Source of the DNA: Pseudomonas mosselii
GTDB lineage: Bacteria > Pseudomonadota > Gammaproteobacteria > Pseudomonadales > Pseudomonadaceae
Length of the DNA: 64,000 nt
Reading direction: 5' to 3'
Assembly (NCBI RefSeq): GCF_003205295.1
Contig: NZ_QJRP01000007.1
Coordinates: 186,001 to 250,000 of the forward strand
Positions within the stretch are counted from its first letter, which is position 1, and every line of letters begins with the position of its first letter. The notes beneath the pieces are model-generated. The model did no database searches and was not told the origin of the DNA. It saw only the letters and a program-made list of their open reading frames with translations. Position numbers and translations under genes: made by a program. This document shows, in pieces, positions 38,273-47,050 of this stretch.

Positions 38273-39364
38273 ATGTCCGGCAATACCTACGGCAAGCTGT
38301 TCACTGTCACCACCGCTGGCGAGAGCCATGGCCCGGCGTTGGTCGCCATTGTCGACGGCTGCCCGCCAGGCCTGGAAATCTCCCTCGCCGACCTGCAGCA
38401 CGACCTCGATCGGCGCAAGCCCGGCACCAGCCGGCACACCACCCAGCGCCAGGAGCCGGATGAAGTGGAGATCCTCTCCGGCGTGTTCGAAGGGCGTACC
38501 ACCGGCTGCTCGATCGGCCTGTTGATCCGCAACACCGACCAGAAGTCCAAGGACTACTCGGCGATCAAGGACCTGTTCCGCCCGGCCCACGCCGACTACA
38601 CCTACCACCACAAGTACGGCATCCGCGACTACCGCGGCGGTGGCCGCAGCTCGGCGCGCGAGACCGCCATGCGCGTAGCGGCCGGCGCCATTGCCAAGAA
38701 GTACCTGGCCACCCAGGGCATCCGCGTGCGCGGCTACATGAGCCAGCTGGGTCCGATCGAGATCCCGTTCAAGACCTGGGAGTCGGTCGAGCAGAACGCC
38801 TTCTTCAGCCCCGACCCGGACAAGGTACCGGAGCTCGAGGCCTACATGGACCAGCTGCGCCGTGACCAGGACTCGGTGGGGGCGAAGATCACCGTGGTCG
38901 CCGAAGGCGTGATGCCGGGCCTGGGCGAGCCGATCTTCGACCGCCTCGACGCCGAGCTGGCCCACGCGCTGATGAGCATCAACGCAGTCAAGGGTGTGGA
39001 AATCGGCGCCGGCTTCGCCAGCGTCGCCCAGCGTGGCACCGAGCACCGAGACGAACTGACCCCTGAAGGCTTCCTCAGCAACAACGCCGGCGGCATCCTC
39101 GGCGGTATCTCTTCGGGCCAGCCGATCGTCGCCCACCTGGCGCTCAAGCCGACCTCGAGCATCACCACCCCGGGCCGTTCGATCGACGTCGACGGCAATC
39201 CGGTCGAGGTGATCACCAAGGGCCGTCACGACCCGTGCGTCGGCATTCGTGCCACGCCGATCGCCGAGGCGATGATGGCCATCGCCTTGATGGATCACTT
39301 GCTGCGCCACCGGGCGCAGAATGCCGACGTGAAAGTGGGCACCCCGGTACTGGGCCAGCTCTGA
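38273..39364 (+). CDS. aroC: Chorismate synthase
   Basis: 363 residues, full length for the FMN-dependent enzyme. It starts [20 protein letters not shown], with [20 protein letters not shown] and [20 protein letters not shown] as family signatures. It converts EPSP to chorismate, the last step of the shikimate pathway. It is flanked by family B REP pairs on both sides. The next gene, an MFS transporter, is 126 bases downstream. Confidence 0.98.
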   Translation: MSGNTYGKLFTVTTAGESHGPALVAIVDGCPPGLEISLADLQHDLDRRKPGTSRHTTQRQEPDEVEILSGVFEGRTTGCSIGLLIRNTDQKSKDYSAIKDLFRPAHADYTYHHKYGIRDYRGGGRSSARETAMRVAAGAIAKKYLATQGIRVRGYMSQLGPIEIPFKTWESVEQNAFFSPDPDKVPELEAYMDQLRRDQDSVGAKITVVAEGVMPGLGEPIFDRLDAELAHALMSINAVKGVEIGAGFASVAQRGTEHRDELTPEGFLSNNAGGILGGISSGQPIVAHLALKPTSSITTPGRSIDVDGNPVEVITKGRHDPCVGIRATPIAEAMMAIALMDHLLRHRAQNADVKVGTPVLGQL

Positions 39365-39375
39365 CTTAGCCAGGG

Positions 39376-39464
39376 TCGGCCTCTTCGCGGGTAAACCCGC
39401 TCCCACAGGGATCTCCAATGCTGCGAGATCCCTGTGGGAGCGGGTTTACCCGCGAAGAGGCCGG
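39376..39464. repeat. REP pair with conserved loop, family B (composite unit)
   Basis: TCGGCCTCTTCGCGGGTAAA..CCCACAG, then a 23-base centre containing GGGATCTCCAATGCTGCGAG, then the inverted arm ..GGGTTTACCCGCGAAGAGGCC. The centre is nearly the reverse complement of that at 42861-42947, so the whole 88-base composite is one mobile-like unit present in both orientations. Confidence 0.9.
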
Positions 39465-39489
39465 TGCAGGCTCACACAAGGCCCATCCC

Positions 39490-40644
39490 ATGCCCCCGAT
39501 CCCCTACTGGCGCCTCTCCAGCTTCTACCTCTTCTATTTCGCCCTGCTCGGCTCCACCGCGCCGTTCCTGGCCCTGTACTTCGACCACCTGGGCTTCTCC
39601 CCGGCACGCATCGGCGAGCTGGTGGCCATCCCCATGCTGATGCGCTGCATCGCCCCCAACCTGTGGGGCTGGCTGGGCGACCGCAGCGGCCAGCGCCTGC
39701 TGATCGTGCGTTTCGGGGCGCTGTCGACCCTTGCGACCTTCTCGCTGATCTTCTTCGGCAAGAGCTATGCCTGGCTGGCGATGGTCATGGCCCTGCACGC
39801 GTTCTTCTGGCACGCGGTGCTTCCGCAGTTCGAGGTGATCACCCTGGCCCACCTGCATGGTCAGACCGCGCGCTACAGTCAGGTGCGGCTATGGGGCTCG
39901 ATCGGCTTCATCCTCGCTGTGGTCGGCCTTGGGCGCCTGTTCGAATGGCTGAGCCTGGACATCTACCCGGTGGCGCTGGTGGCGATCATGGCCGGGATCG
40001 TTGCCGCCAGCCTCTGGGTCCCCAATGCGCAACCGGTGGAACAGGCCGAACGGCGCGGGGCGGGCGGCTTCCTCGCGCAAGTGCGGGCGCCCGGCGTATT
40101 GGCCTTCTATGTGTGCGTGGCCCTCATGCAGCTCAGCCATGGGCCGTACTACACCTTCCTGACCCTGCACCTGGAGCACCTGGGCTACAGCCGCAGCGCC
40201 ATCGGCCTGCTGTGGGCGCTGGGGGTGGTGGCCGAGGTACTGGTGTTCATGGCCATGAGCCGGATCTTCGCCCGTTTTTCCGTGCGCAAGGTGCTGCTGA
40301 CGAGCTTCCTGCTGGCCGCCTTGCGCTGGCTGTTGCTGGGCAACCTGGCCGATATCCCGGCGGTGCTGGTATTCGCCCAGGTGCTGCACGCGGCCACCTT
40401 CGGCTGTTTCCACGCCGCGGCCATCGCCTTCGTCCAGGTCAGTTTCGGCGCCCGTCAGCAGGGCCAGGGCCAGGCGCTGTACGCGGCGCTGTCGGGCACC
40501 GGCGGTGCGCTGGGCGCCCTGTACTCGGGCTACAGCTGGAAACTGCTGGGCCCGCACTTCACCTTTGGTATGGCCAGCGTCGCGGCGCTCGCGGCAGCCG
40601 TTATCATTGCCTTCCGACTCAAAGACAGCAGGAACCACCCCTGA
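39490..40644 (+). CDS. MFS transporter (HcaT/phenylpropionate-permease type)
   Basis: 384 residues from the ATG at 39490, nine bases after AAGG; a longer frame to 39418 reads through the REP arm and is rejected. It has twelve hydrophobic segments with the N-terminal WRLSSFYLFYFALLGSTAPF and LWGWLGDRSGQRLLI typical of the MFS_1-like/HcaT branch. Its stop overlaps by one base (TGATG) the start of the cupin downstream, so transporter and cupin are co-translated and probably act on one compound. Substrate unknown. Confidence 0.88.
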   Translation: MPPIPYWRLSSFYLFYFALLGSTAPFLALYFDHLGFSPARIGELVAIPMLMRCIAPNLWGWLGDRSGQRLLIVRFGALSTLATFSLIFFGKSYAWLAMVMALHAFFWHAVLPQFEVITLAHLHGQTARYSQVRLWGSIGFILAVVGLGRLFEWLSLDIYPVALVAIMAGIVAASLWVPNAQPVEQAERRGAGGFLAQVRAPGVLAFYVCVALMQLSHGPYYTFLTLHLEHLGYSRSAIGLLWALGVVAEVLVFMAMSRIFARFSVRKVLLTSFLLAALRWLLLGNLADIPAVLVFAQVLHAATFGCFHAAAIAFVQVSFGARQQGQGQALYAALSGTGGALGALYSGYSWKLLGPHFTFGMASVAALAAAVIIAFRLKDSRNHP

Positions 40645-41180
40645 TGAGCATCCTCAGCGTATTCGACCCGTCCAGCCCGGAACTGCCGCACAAGGTGCTG
40701 ACCCACCACGACGACATCGCCGCGACCCTGGCCGAGCAGGGCGTGCGCTTCGGCCGCTGGCAGTCCGGCGCGCGCCTGCGTCCGGGCAGCAGCCAGGATG
40801 AGGTGGTCGCCGCATGCCGTGGGCCGCTCGACCAGTTGATGACTGCCCATGGCAGTGTGGTGTTCGGCGTGCTCAGCCGCGATGGCGTCGACCCGAGCCA
40901 GGCCGACCTGCGCGACGAGCACGTACATGACGGCGAGGAAGTGTTCGCGTTGATCAGCGGGCGTGGCCAGGTCAGCCTGCGCCTGGGGGATGCGGTGTAC
41001 GCCGTGTTGTGCGAGAAGGACGATGTGTTGCTGGTGCCCGCTGGTACACGCCGCTGGCTGGATCTGGGCGACACCCCGTTCTGCCTGGCCCTGCGCCTGT
41101 TCGCCAGCGAGCAGGCGGTGCAGCCGCGGTTCACCGGTGATGAAACAGCCCGACAATTTGCCGGGCTCGACGAACTCTGA
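40644..41180 (+). CDS. Acireductone-dioxygenase-like cupin lacking one metal ligand
   Basis: 178 residues, length and layout of acireductone dioxygenase (MtnD). GVRFGRWQ is near the start and the metal motif is EHVHDGEEV with His93, His95 and Glu99. The late motif is CEKDDVLLVPAGTRRW. In true ARD the fourth ligand is a His two residues after the Thr of VPA(G/H)T; here that position is Arg137. No other methionine-salvage gene (mtnB, mtnC) is adjacent; the partner is an MFS transporter translated into it through a TGATG overlap. It may be a divergent paralogue with a new substrate, or a binding protein. The canonical mtnD is expected elsewhere in the genome. Confidence 0.82.
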   Translation: MSILSVFDPSSPELPHKVLTHHDDIAATLAEQGVRFGRWQSGARLRPGSSQDEVVAACRGPLDQLMTAHGSVVFGVLSRDGVDPSQADLRDEHVHDGEEVFALISGRGQVSLRLGDAVYAVLCEKDDVLLVPAGTRRWLDLGDTPFCLALRLFASEQAVQPRFTGDETARQFAGLDEL

Positions 41181-41198
41181 GAGGGTTTGGTCGCGCGA

Positions 41199-41471
41199 TC
41201 AGCGGTAGGTCGGCAGGGCAAAGCGTTGCTGGCTCTGCAGCATCGAGATCACCGGCAGCTCGCTCGGCTGCCCGGCCAGGTCGCGGCGGATTGCGCTGAT
41301 CGCCCAGGACAGTTGCTCGGCGCTGTGCAGTTGCGCATAGGTCAGCACGCGCCGGGTCACCACGCCGTCGCTGGCGCGCAGGGTCAGCAGGACACCGCCG
41401 TCCGGACGCGGCTGGGTGGTGACCTGGTAGGCGGCGAAGACCGAGGCGAATTTTTCCTGGATGAGGTCCAT
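41199..41471 (-). CDS. Small Pseudomonas conserved protein (DUF3509-like)
   Basis: 90 residues, no membrane segment or signal. A beta-rich middle (GGVLLTLRASDGVVTRRVLTY) precedes a helix (SAEQLSWAISAIRRDLA) and a Gln-rich C-terminus (SMLQSQQRFALP). It resembles the DUF3509 proteins, which occur in several copies in pseudomonads and have no known function; the family call is from memory. Convergent with the ARD-like gene, 18 bases apart. Confidence 0.75.
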   Translation of the reverse strand: MDLIQEKFASVFAAYQVTTQPRPDGGVLLTLRASDGVVTRRVLTYAQLHSAEQLSWAISAIRRDLAGQPSELPVISMLQSQQRFALPTYR

Positions 41472-41550
41472 ATCAACTCCTGACTGTTGTACTGGCAGAC
41501 TTGAGTTGATGATTGCAGCGACCGTGCCAGCCTTTGTTTCAGAAAAAATC

Positions 41551-41572
41551 GTTTAAAATCAATGTTTTAAAC
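41551..41572. promoter_or_regulatory. AT-rich palindrome upstream of the ankyrin-repeat gene
   Basis: GTTTAAAA-TCAATG-TTTTAAAC, a perfect 8-bp inverted repeat with a 6-base centre, in an otherwise GC-rich region between divergent genes. It could be an operator or bind a nucleoid protein. Start of DUF3509-like gene 80 bases away, ankyrin gene 168 bases away. Confidence 0.5.
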
Positions 41573-41610
41573 TCGACCCTATAAGGTCGCGCATTGCAAT
41601 CTGCACGCCC

Positions 41611-41637
41611 GTGCATTTTGCACAGTGCATTTTGCAC
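41611..41637. repeat. Tandem palindromic repeat GTGCATTTTGCAC x2
   Basis: Two identical 13-mers, GTGCATTTTGCAC at 41611-41623 and 41625-41637, separated by one A. Each is itself an inverted repeat (GTGCA-TTT-TGCAC). A degenerate half-site TGCAC lies just before at 41602-41606. The 14-base start-to-start phase and symmetric halves look like two operator sites for a dimeric repressor. Confidence 0.75.
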
Positions 41638-41739
41638 GGTCATAGCCTGGCTCTCTGCCGCCGATAGAATCTGAACCTTGGACCGCTCGCCGCTGCCTGA
41701 TGGACACTGGGCCCATTGCCAGATGCCAGGAGGTTCCCG

Positions 41740-42261
41740 ATGTCCGATCACCAGCCCGCCACCATGACCGCCGAAGAAACCGCGGCCTTCGCCGAGGAGG
41801 TCTTCGAGCGCGCCCGCCGCGGCGACGCGACCATGCTCGGTCGCCTGCTCGACGGTGGCCTGCCCGCCGACCTGCGCAACCACAAGGGCGACACCTTGCT
41901 GATGCTGGCCAGCTACCATGGCCACCACGACGCCGTGCGGGTGCTGCTGGCCCATGGCGCCGATCCGCTGATTGCCAATGACAACGGCCAGTTGCCCATG
42001 GCCGGCGCCGCCTTCAAGGGCGACCTGGCCATGATCCGCCTGCTGCTCGAGCACGGCGTGCCGGTGGATGCCGCCGCCGCGGACGGCCGCACCGCGCTGA
42101 TGCTGGCGGCGATGTTCAACCGTTTGGAGATCATCGACTACCTGCTGGCCCAGGGCGCCGATCCGACACGGCGTGACGCGGCCGGCGCCACCGCGCTGAC
42201 GGCTGCGCGCACCATGGGCGCGGTGGACGCCGCCGCACGCCTGGAGGCGAAGGCCGGCTAA
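41740..42261 (+). CDS. Ankyrin-repeat protein
   Basis: 173 residues from the ATG at 41740, six bases after AGGAGG. Four to five ankyrin repeats fill residues about 25-165 (for example GDTLLMLASYHGHHDAVRVL, GRTALMLAAMFNRLEIIDYL). No signal peptide, so a cytoplasmic protein-binding role is likely; small ankyrin proteins of this kind in pseudomonads sometimes accompany catalases or immunity functions, but no such partner is visible here. Possible control by the two palindromic motifs upstream. Confidence 0.9.
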   Translation: MSDHQPATMTAEETAAFAEEVFERARRGDATMLGRLLDGGLPADLRNHKGDTLLMLASYHGHHDAVRVLLAHGADPLIANDNGQLPMAGAAFKGDLAMIRLLLEHGVPVDAAAADGRTALMLAAMFNRLEIIDYLLAQGADPTRRDAAGATALTAARTMGAVDAAARLEAKAG

Positions 42262-42321
42262 CCCTTCGGGGGCGTTTGCGGCTATCCTTGGCGCCTTTCA
42301 CGCCAACCCGCAGGGCCCCCC

Positions 42322-42852
42322 ATGAAAGACCAGTTGCTCGAATTCATCAGCCTCATCGGCGCCGGCTGCATGCGCGATGAGGATATCGAGCGCATCGCCG
42401 CCGAGGCCGCGCAGGCCTACGCCGACCCCGCCGCCTTCCTCGCCGCCAACCCGGACATCAACTACGACGACAGCTTCCCGTTCCCGCTGGGCGAGTGGGT
42501 GGTGGTCGGCAGTCTGCCCGATACCGTGCTGTTCCAGGCCGACAGCTACCAGGACCTGTTCCAGCAGATCAGCGACTCGTTCGACAAGAGCGTGCCGTTC
42601 ACCCTCAAGCCCAAGCAACTGGCGCGTACCGAAGCGCTGACCGCGCTCAACCGCATCCAGGTGCAGATGGGCGCGCTGAACAAGGAAGCCGGTGGCTACG
42701 TGCTGCTGAACTTCAGCCAACTGCTCGATGACGAGCTGCAGGTGGTGATGGTGGGGCAGAACGACCTGGCCCGTGTGCTGGAGTTGGGCGAGGCCGTAGG
42801 CATCAAGGTGGAGCCGGCGCTGGAGGCTTTGAAGGTGGCCGTGCACGTCTGA
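42322..42852 (+). CDS. Conserved hypothetical cytoplasmic protein
   Basis: 176 residues, acidic, no signal or membrane segment. It begins MKDQLLEFISLIGAGCMRDE and has a central FPFPLGEWVVVGSLPDTVLF strand region and a long helix (EALTALNRIQVQMGALNKEA). I recognise no domain. Codon use looks native. It follows the ankyrin gene by 60 bases on the same strand and may be co-transcribed with it. Confidence 0.75.
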   Translation: MKDQLLEFISLIGAGCMRDEDIERIAAEAAQAYADPAAFLAANPDINYDDSFPFPLGEWVVVGSLPDTVLFQADSYQDLFQQISDSFDKSVPFTLKPKQLARTEALTALNRIQVQMGALNKEAGGYVLLNFSQLLDDELQVVMVGQNDLARVLELGEAVGIKVEPALEALKVAVHV

Positions 42853-42860
42853 GTAATGTT

Positions 42861-42947
42861 CCGGCCTCTTCGCGGGTAAACCCGCTCCCACAGGATCTCG
42901 CAACATTGGAGATCCTGTGGGAGCGGGTTTACCCGCGAAGAGGCCGG
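42861..42947. repeat. REP pair with conserved loop, family B
   Basis: CCGGCCTCTTCGCGGGTAAA.. then a centre containing AGGATCTCGCAACATTGGAG, then the inverted arm ending AGAGGCCGG. Same composite as 39376-39464, with the centre inverted. It lies between convergent genes. Confidence 0.9.
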
Positions 42948-42965
42948 GGCAGATTGTCGACGGCC

Positions 42966-43904
42966 TCAACCCAACGCGGTATCAAGAAACATCATCACCG
43001 CGAACCCGCCCATCAGCCCCAGCGTCGCCGCGGTCTGGTGCCCATTGCGGTGGGTTTCCGGGATCACCTCGTGGGACACCACGAAGATCATCGCCCCCGC
43101 CGCCAGGCCCATGCTGACCGGGTAGGCCAGGGCAAAGCCGGTGGAGATGCCCAGGCCGATCACCGCGCCCAACGGCTCCATCAGGCCCGAGCCGATCGCC
43201 ACCATCATCGCCTTGAAGTTCGAAAGCCCCGTGGCGCGCAGGGCCAGGGCCACGGCCAGGCCTTCGGGGATATCCTGGATCGCGATGGCGCTGGTCAGCG
43301 GCAGGCCGATGTTCATGTCGCCGTTGGCGAAGCTCACGCCGATGGCCATGCCCTCGGGCAGGTTGTGCAGGGTAATGGCCAGCACGAACAGCCACACCCG
43401 GTTGACCCGCTCGGCCTGCGGGCCGCAAGGGCCGGTGCTTTCATGCTCGTGCGGGGTGAAGCGGTCAAGGCCCAGCATCAGCAGTACCCCGAGGCCCATG
43501 CCCAGGACCACGGTGAAGGCCGCCGCCGGGCCGTTGCCGGTGATTTCGCGGGCGGCATCCAGGCCCGGCAGGATCAGCGAGAACGAACTGGCGGCAAGCA
43601 TCATGCCGGCGGCAAAACCGAGCATCACGTCCTGGGTGCGGGCGTTGACGTCACGCAGGACCACCGCCAGCACCGCGCCCAGGGCGGTGGCGCCGAAGCC
43701 CGACAGCCCGCCGAGCAGGGCCAGGTGCAGGTTGTCGGCGTGGTCGCCGTTGACCGCGTTCCACAGGCTCGCCAGCAGCAGCGCCGCGACGGCCAGCAGG
43801 CTCAGGGCCAGGCCGGCGCTGAGCCAGGGCGTTTCCTGGGCCTGTTGTCGCCAGGCGCTGAGCATTGAGTCGGGAGCGGCACTTTCGATGTGGGCGGGGG
43901 GCAT
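42966..43904 (-). CDS. ZIP-family divalent metal transporter
   Basis: 312 residues with about eight hydrophobic segments. The transport-site helices carry ITLHNLPEGMAIGV and IAIQDIPEGLAVAL, the His/Glu motifs of ZIP helices IV and V. A His-containing loop (TPHEHES) lies in the middle. The ATG at 43904 has GAGG six bases upstream. It resembles the GufA branch of ZIP transporters, which move zinc and other divalent metals into the cytoplasm. No Zur-like operator was recognised. Confidence 0.92.
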   Translation of the reverse strand: MPPAHIESAAPDSMLSAWRQQAQETPWLSAGLALSLLAVAALLLASLWNAVNGDHADNLHLALLGGLSGFGATALGAVLAVVLRDVNARTQDVMLGFAAGMMLAASSFSLILPGLDAAREITGNGPAAAFTVVLGMGLGVLLMLGLDRFTPHEHESTGPCGPQAERVNRVWLFVLAITLHNLPEGMAIGVSFANGDMNIGLPLTSAIAIQDIPEGLAVALALRATGLSNFKAMMVAIGSGLMEPLGAVIGLGISTGFALAYPVSMGLAAGAMIFVVSHEVIPETHRNGHQTAATLGLMGGFAVMMFLDTALG

Positions 43905-44030
43905 GGGAACCTCGGAGCAGTGGATGAAAGCAGTCTATCCACTGACCTGTACGTTCGGCCAAGGATTCCCTTCTATCGGGGCCATAGCCAGCTATGCTCT
44001 GGGGCACACACACCGTGCGGGAGCGGCGCC

Positions 44031-44222
44031 ATGGGGTCCACCTTCAACAGCCTGGTCGGCCTGATCATCCTGGCCCTGGATATCTGGGCCATTCTCAATG
44101 TGCTCAAGAGCGGCGCGGAGGTCGGCATCAAGGTGCTGTGGATCCTGCTGATCCTGCTGCTGCCGGTGCTGGGGCTGATCATCTGGGCAATCGCCGGGCC
44201 GCGGGGCAATGTGCGGATCTGA
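44031..44222 (+). CDS. Small two-helix membrane protein (PLDc_N type)
   Basis: 63 residues from the ATG at 44031, seven bases after GGGAG. Two membrane helices (FNSLVGLIILALDIWAILNV; VLWILLILLLPVLGLIIWAI) end with the AGPRGNVRI tail. This is the short form of the N-terminal domain of cardiolipin synthases (PLDc_N), common as a free-standing small protein in pseudomonads. Function unknown. It lies between the divergent ZIP gene and the LTA-synthase-like gene. Confidence 0.82.
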   Translation: MGSTFNSLVGLIILALDIWAILNVLKSGAEVGIKVLWILLILLLPVLGLIIWAIAGPRGNVRI

Positions 44223-44408
44223 GGCCTTTCAACCCAACTGTATAACTTTGTAAGGGCAGGCTGCTCTCGACAAAATTTTCACACTCGATTTTTGAAAATC
44301 CGCGCCGCACAATGCGGCCTTGGTCCCACCTCGCGTTCGAGGGGCCGACCACCAGGCTGTCGGCGATCTCGCCTTCCCGCAAACCGCAATCCTAGGACCT
44401 CTCCATTC

Positions 44409-46484
44409 ATGGCTAACACGGACGCCTTGAAGCAACAGGGTGTGCGAGGCTCGTTCTCGCCGACCCTGAAATCCCACCTGGCCTACACATTGCTCAGTGG
44501 CCTGGTGATCATGCTGATGCTCAGCCTGGTGCGCCTGGCGCTGCTGGTCTACAACAGCGACATGATCGGCGACACGCCGTACTCGACCGTCGCCGAAGGC
44601 TTCTTCAACGGCCTGCGCTTCGACCTGCGGGTGGTGGTGTACATCAGCATCCCGTTGCTGCTGGCGCTGCTCAGCCCGTGGCTGATGGCTCGCCGTGGCT
44701 TCTTCCGCTTCTGGCTGACCATCGCCTCGAGCCTGGTGATGTTCCTCGGCCTGATGGAGATGGACTTCTACCGCGAGTTCCACCAGCGCCTGAACGGCCT
44801 GGTGTTCCAGTACATCAAGGAAGACCCCAAGACCGTCATGAGCATGCTCTGGTACGGTTTCCCGGTGGTCCGCTACCTGCTGGCCTGGCTGGTCGGCACC
44901 TGGCTGCTGAGCCTGTTGTTCAAGGGCATCGATCGACTGACCCGGGGCAATGGCAGCGTCCGGGCCGTGGGCAGCCGTACGCTGGCGCCCTGGTACGGCC
45001 GCCTGGCGCTGTTCATGGTGGTCCTGCTGGTGGCCGTGGTCGCCGCCCGCGGCACCCTGCGCCAGGGCCCACCGATGCGCTGGGGCGATGCCTTCACCAC
45101 CGACTCGAACTTCGTCAACCAGCTGGGCCTGAACGGCACGCTGACCCTGATCGACGCCGCCAAGAGCCGCTTCGGCGAGGACCGCGCCAATATCTGGAAG
45201 CCGGTACTCGACCAGCCGCTGGCCACCCAGACCGTGCGCGAGCAACTGCTGACCGCCAACGATACCCTGGTCGATGCCGACGAGGCGCCGGTCCGCCGCG
45301 ATTTCCTGCCGCCGGAGAAGAACACCCTGGCGGTCAAGAACGTAGTGGTCATCCTCATGGAAAGCTTCGCCGGTCACTCGGTGGGCGCCCTGGGCAGCCC
45401 GAACAACATCACCCCGTACTTCGACAAGCTGGCCAAGGAAGGCCTGCTGTTCGACCGCTTCTTCTCCAATGGCACCCATACCCACCAGGGCATGTTCGCC
45501 ACCATGGCCTGCTTCCCCAACCTGCCGGGCTTCGAGTACCTGATGCAGACCCCGGAAGGCGGCCACAAGCTGTCCGGCCTGCCGGCGCTGCTCAGTGCCC
45601 GCGACTATGACGATGTCTACGTCTACAACGGCGACTTCGCCTGGGACAACCAGTCCGGGTTCTTCGGCAACCAGGGCATGACAACCTTCATCGGCCGCAA
45701 CGACTTCGTCGATCCGGTGTTCTCCGACCCGACCTGGGGCGTGTCCGACCAGGACATGTTCAATCGCGGCAACGAAGAGCTGGCCAGGCACGATGGCAAG
45801 AAGCCGATCTACGCGCTGCTGCAGACCCTCTCCAACCACACGCCGTACGCCTTGCCCAAGGACCTGCCGGTGGAGAAGGTCACCGGGCAAGGGCGCCTGG
45901 ACGAACACCTGACCGCCATGCGCTATTCCGACTGGGCGCTGGGCCAGTTCTTCGAGAAGGCCCGCAAGGAGCCGTACTTCAAGGACACCCTGTTTGTTAT
46001 CGTCGGCGACCATGGCTTCGGCAACCACCAGCAGGTCACCGAGCTGGACCTGGGCCGCTTCAACGTGCCGTTGCTGCTGATCGCCCCGGGTATCCAGGAG
46101 AAGTTCGGCGCGGTCAATCACACCGTGGGTACCCAGGTCGACATCGTGCCGACCATCATGGGCCGTCTCGGTGGTCATGCCCGTCACCAGTGCTGGGGCC
46201 GCGACCTGCTCAACCTGCCTGAGGGCGACCAGGGCGTGGGCATGATCAAACCGTCGGGCAGCGAGCAGATCGTCGGCCTGGTGCAGGGCGACCGCATCCT
46301 CATCGAGTCCAAGGACATGACCCCGCGGATGTACCGCTACCAGCTGGGCCGCGAGTTCAAGGCCGAACTGATCGAAAGCCCCGACCAGCCGGAAATGCTC
46401 AAGAAGCTCGAGGCCTACATCCAGACTGCGACCAAGAGCCTGCTGGACAACACCGCCGGTGTCGTCCACGGCACGCCGAAGTAA
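44409..46484 (+). CDS. LTA-synthase-family sulfatase-fold membrane enzyme
   Basis: 691 residues from the ATG at 44409 (MANTDALKQQ). Five N-terminal hydrophobic segments (to about residue 210) are followed by a periplasmic alkaline-phosphatase-superfamily domain. Metal-site motifs are ILMESFAGHS, the nucleophile region NGTHTHQGMFATM, GDFAWDNQSGFF and VGDHGFGNHQ. Members transfer phosphoglycerol or phosphoethanolamine from phospholipids to glycans; OpgB, which decorates osmoregulated periplasmic glucans, is the best-known Gram-negative example. The acceptor cannot be read from sequence. Followed 19 bases later by a strong terminator. Confidence 0.9.
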   Translation: MANTDALKQQGVRGSFSPTLKSHLAYTLLSGLVIMLMLSLVRLALLVYNSDMIGDTPYSTVAEGFFNGLRFDLRVVVYISIPLLLALLSPWLMARRGFFRFWLTIASSLVMFLGLMEMDFYREFHQRLNGLVFQYIKEDPKTVMSMLWYGFPVVRYLLAWLVGTWLLSLLFKGIDRLTRGNGSVRAVGSRTLAPWYGRLALFMVVLLVAVVAARGTLRQGPPMRWGDAFTTDSNFVNQLGLNGTLTLIDAAKSRFGEDRANIWKPVLDQPLATQTVREQLLTANDTLVDADEAPVRRDFLPPEKNTLAVKNVVVILMESFAGHSVGALGSPNNITPYFDKLAKEGLLFDRFFSNGTHTHQGMFATMACFPNLPGFEYLMQTPEGGHKLSGLPALLSARDYDDVYVYNGDFAWDNQSGFFGNQGMTTFIGRNDFVDPVFSDPTWGVSDQDMFNRGNEELARHDGKKPIYALLQTLSNHTPYALPKDLPVEKVTGQGRLDEHLTAMRYSDWALGQFFEKARKEPYFKDTLFVIVGDHGFGNHQQVTELDLGRFNVPLLLIAPGIQEKFGAVNHTVGTQVDIVPTIMGRLGGHARHQCWGRDLLNLPEGDQGVGMIKPSGSEQIVGLVQGDRILIESKDMTPRMYRYQLGREFKAELIESPDQPEMLKKLEAYIQTATKSLLDNTAGVVHGTPK

Positions 46485-46503
46485 GGCCGCCGCCTGCCTC
46501 ATC

Positions 46504-46532
46504 AAGCCCGCCCTGAACCGGCGGGCTTTTTT
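46504..46532 (+). terminator. Intrinsic terminator after the LTA-synthase-like gene
   Basis: AAGCCCGCC-CTGAACC-GGCGGGCTT, a 9-bp perfect stem with a 7-base loop followed by a T-run to 46532. Confidence 0.94.
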
Positions 46533-46628
46533 CATGCGGTTTCATGTATGCGGCTGAACATTCATCCCTGCACCATGGTCAAGTGAGTACGCCGTTCCAT
46601 TCACCGTTGTGCCAGCGAGGGCTGATCG

Positions 46629-46865
46629 ATGAAAGCATGGGAAGTCAGCTTTGCAGACCAGAAAGGCGAGCCGCAGACGCTGTTGCTCAATGCCGAGCAG
46701 CGTCCCAGCGAGGAAGATGCCGCACGCGCCATCCGTTCGCGCCTGTTCCCGCTCATGGACGAACTGGACCTCAACGACTTCCAGGACCGCAGCTTTTCCC
46801 CCACGGCGCGCTGGCTCAAGGAACAGAGCGGCGTGACCATCACCACCATTCGCGAAGCGCCCTGA
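46629..46865 (+). CDS. Small conserved hypothetical protein
   Basis: 78 residues from the ATG at 46629 with GAGGG seven bases upstream. Mixed charged protein beginning MKAWEVSFADQKGEPQTLLL, with an amphipathic helix in the middle (SEEDAARAIRSRLFP) and no signal or membrane segment. No family recognised. It stands alone behind the terminator of the upstream gene. Confidence 0.7.
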   Translation: MKAWEVSFADQKGEPQTLLLNAEQRPSEEDAARAIRSRLFPLMDELDLNDFQDRSFSPTARWLKEQSGVTITTIREAP

Positions 46866-47050
46866 ACCGGGGATATCTGGCGTAGCGCTGTCGCAGGCGC
46901 TACGCTCAAGTCAGGCGCCGGCCTTCTCTGCGGGCCGTTGCCGTTTTCATCGCGTCTTGCAATCCGCTCGTATTGTCAGGCATTCCTTGTGTGCCAGGCA
47001 GGTGCGTTGTGCACGGAAAGTCTATCCATTGCTTTGCAGGAGGACGTTTC

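Noticed and set aside
39663..40643. Long frame overlapping the MFS gene in another phase and running into the cupin
   Set aside because: Its translation upstream of 40644 is Arg/Pro/Gly-rich shadow coding; only the part from 40644 has family character (ARD-like cupin).
29834..42947. Regularly spaced palindromes considered as a CRISPR-like or integron attachment array
   Set aside because: Spacing follows gene borders and not a fixed unit, arms are inverted pairs and no cas or integrase gene is near; they are REP elements.
44229..46535. 768-codon open frame antisense to the LTA-synthase-like gene
   Set aside because: Composition (His/Gln/Val-rich with no domain) is that of a high-GC shadow frame; the sense frame has all catalytic motifs.
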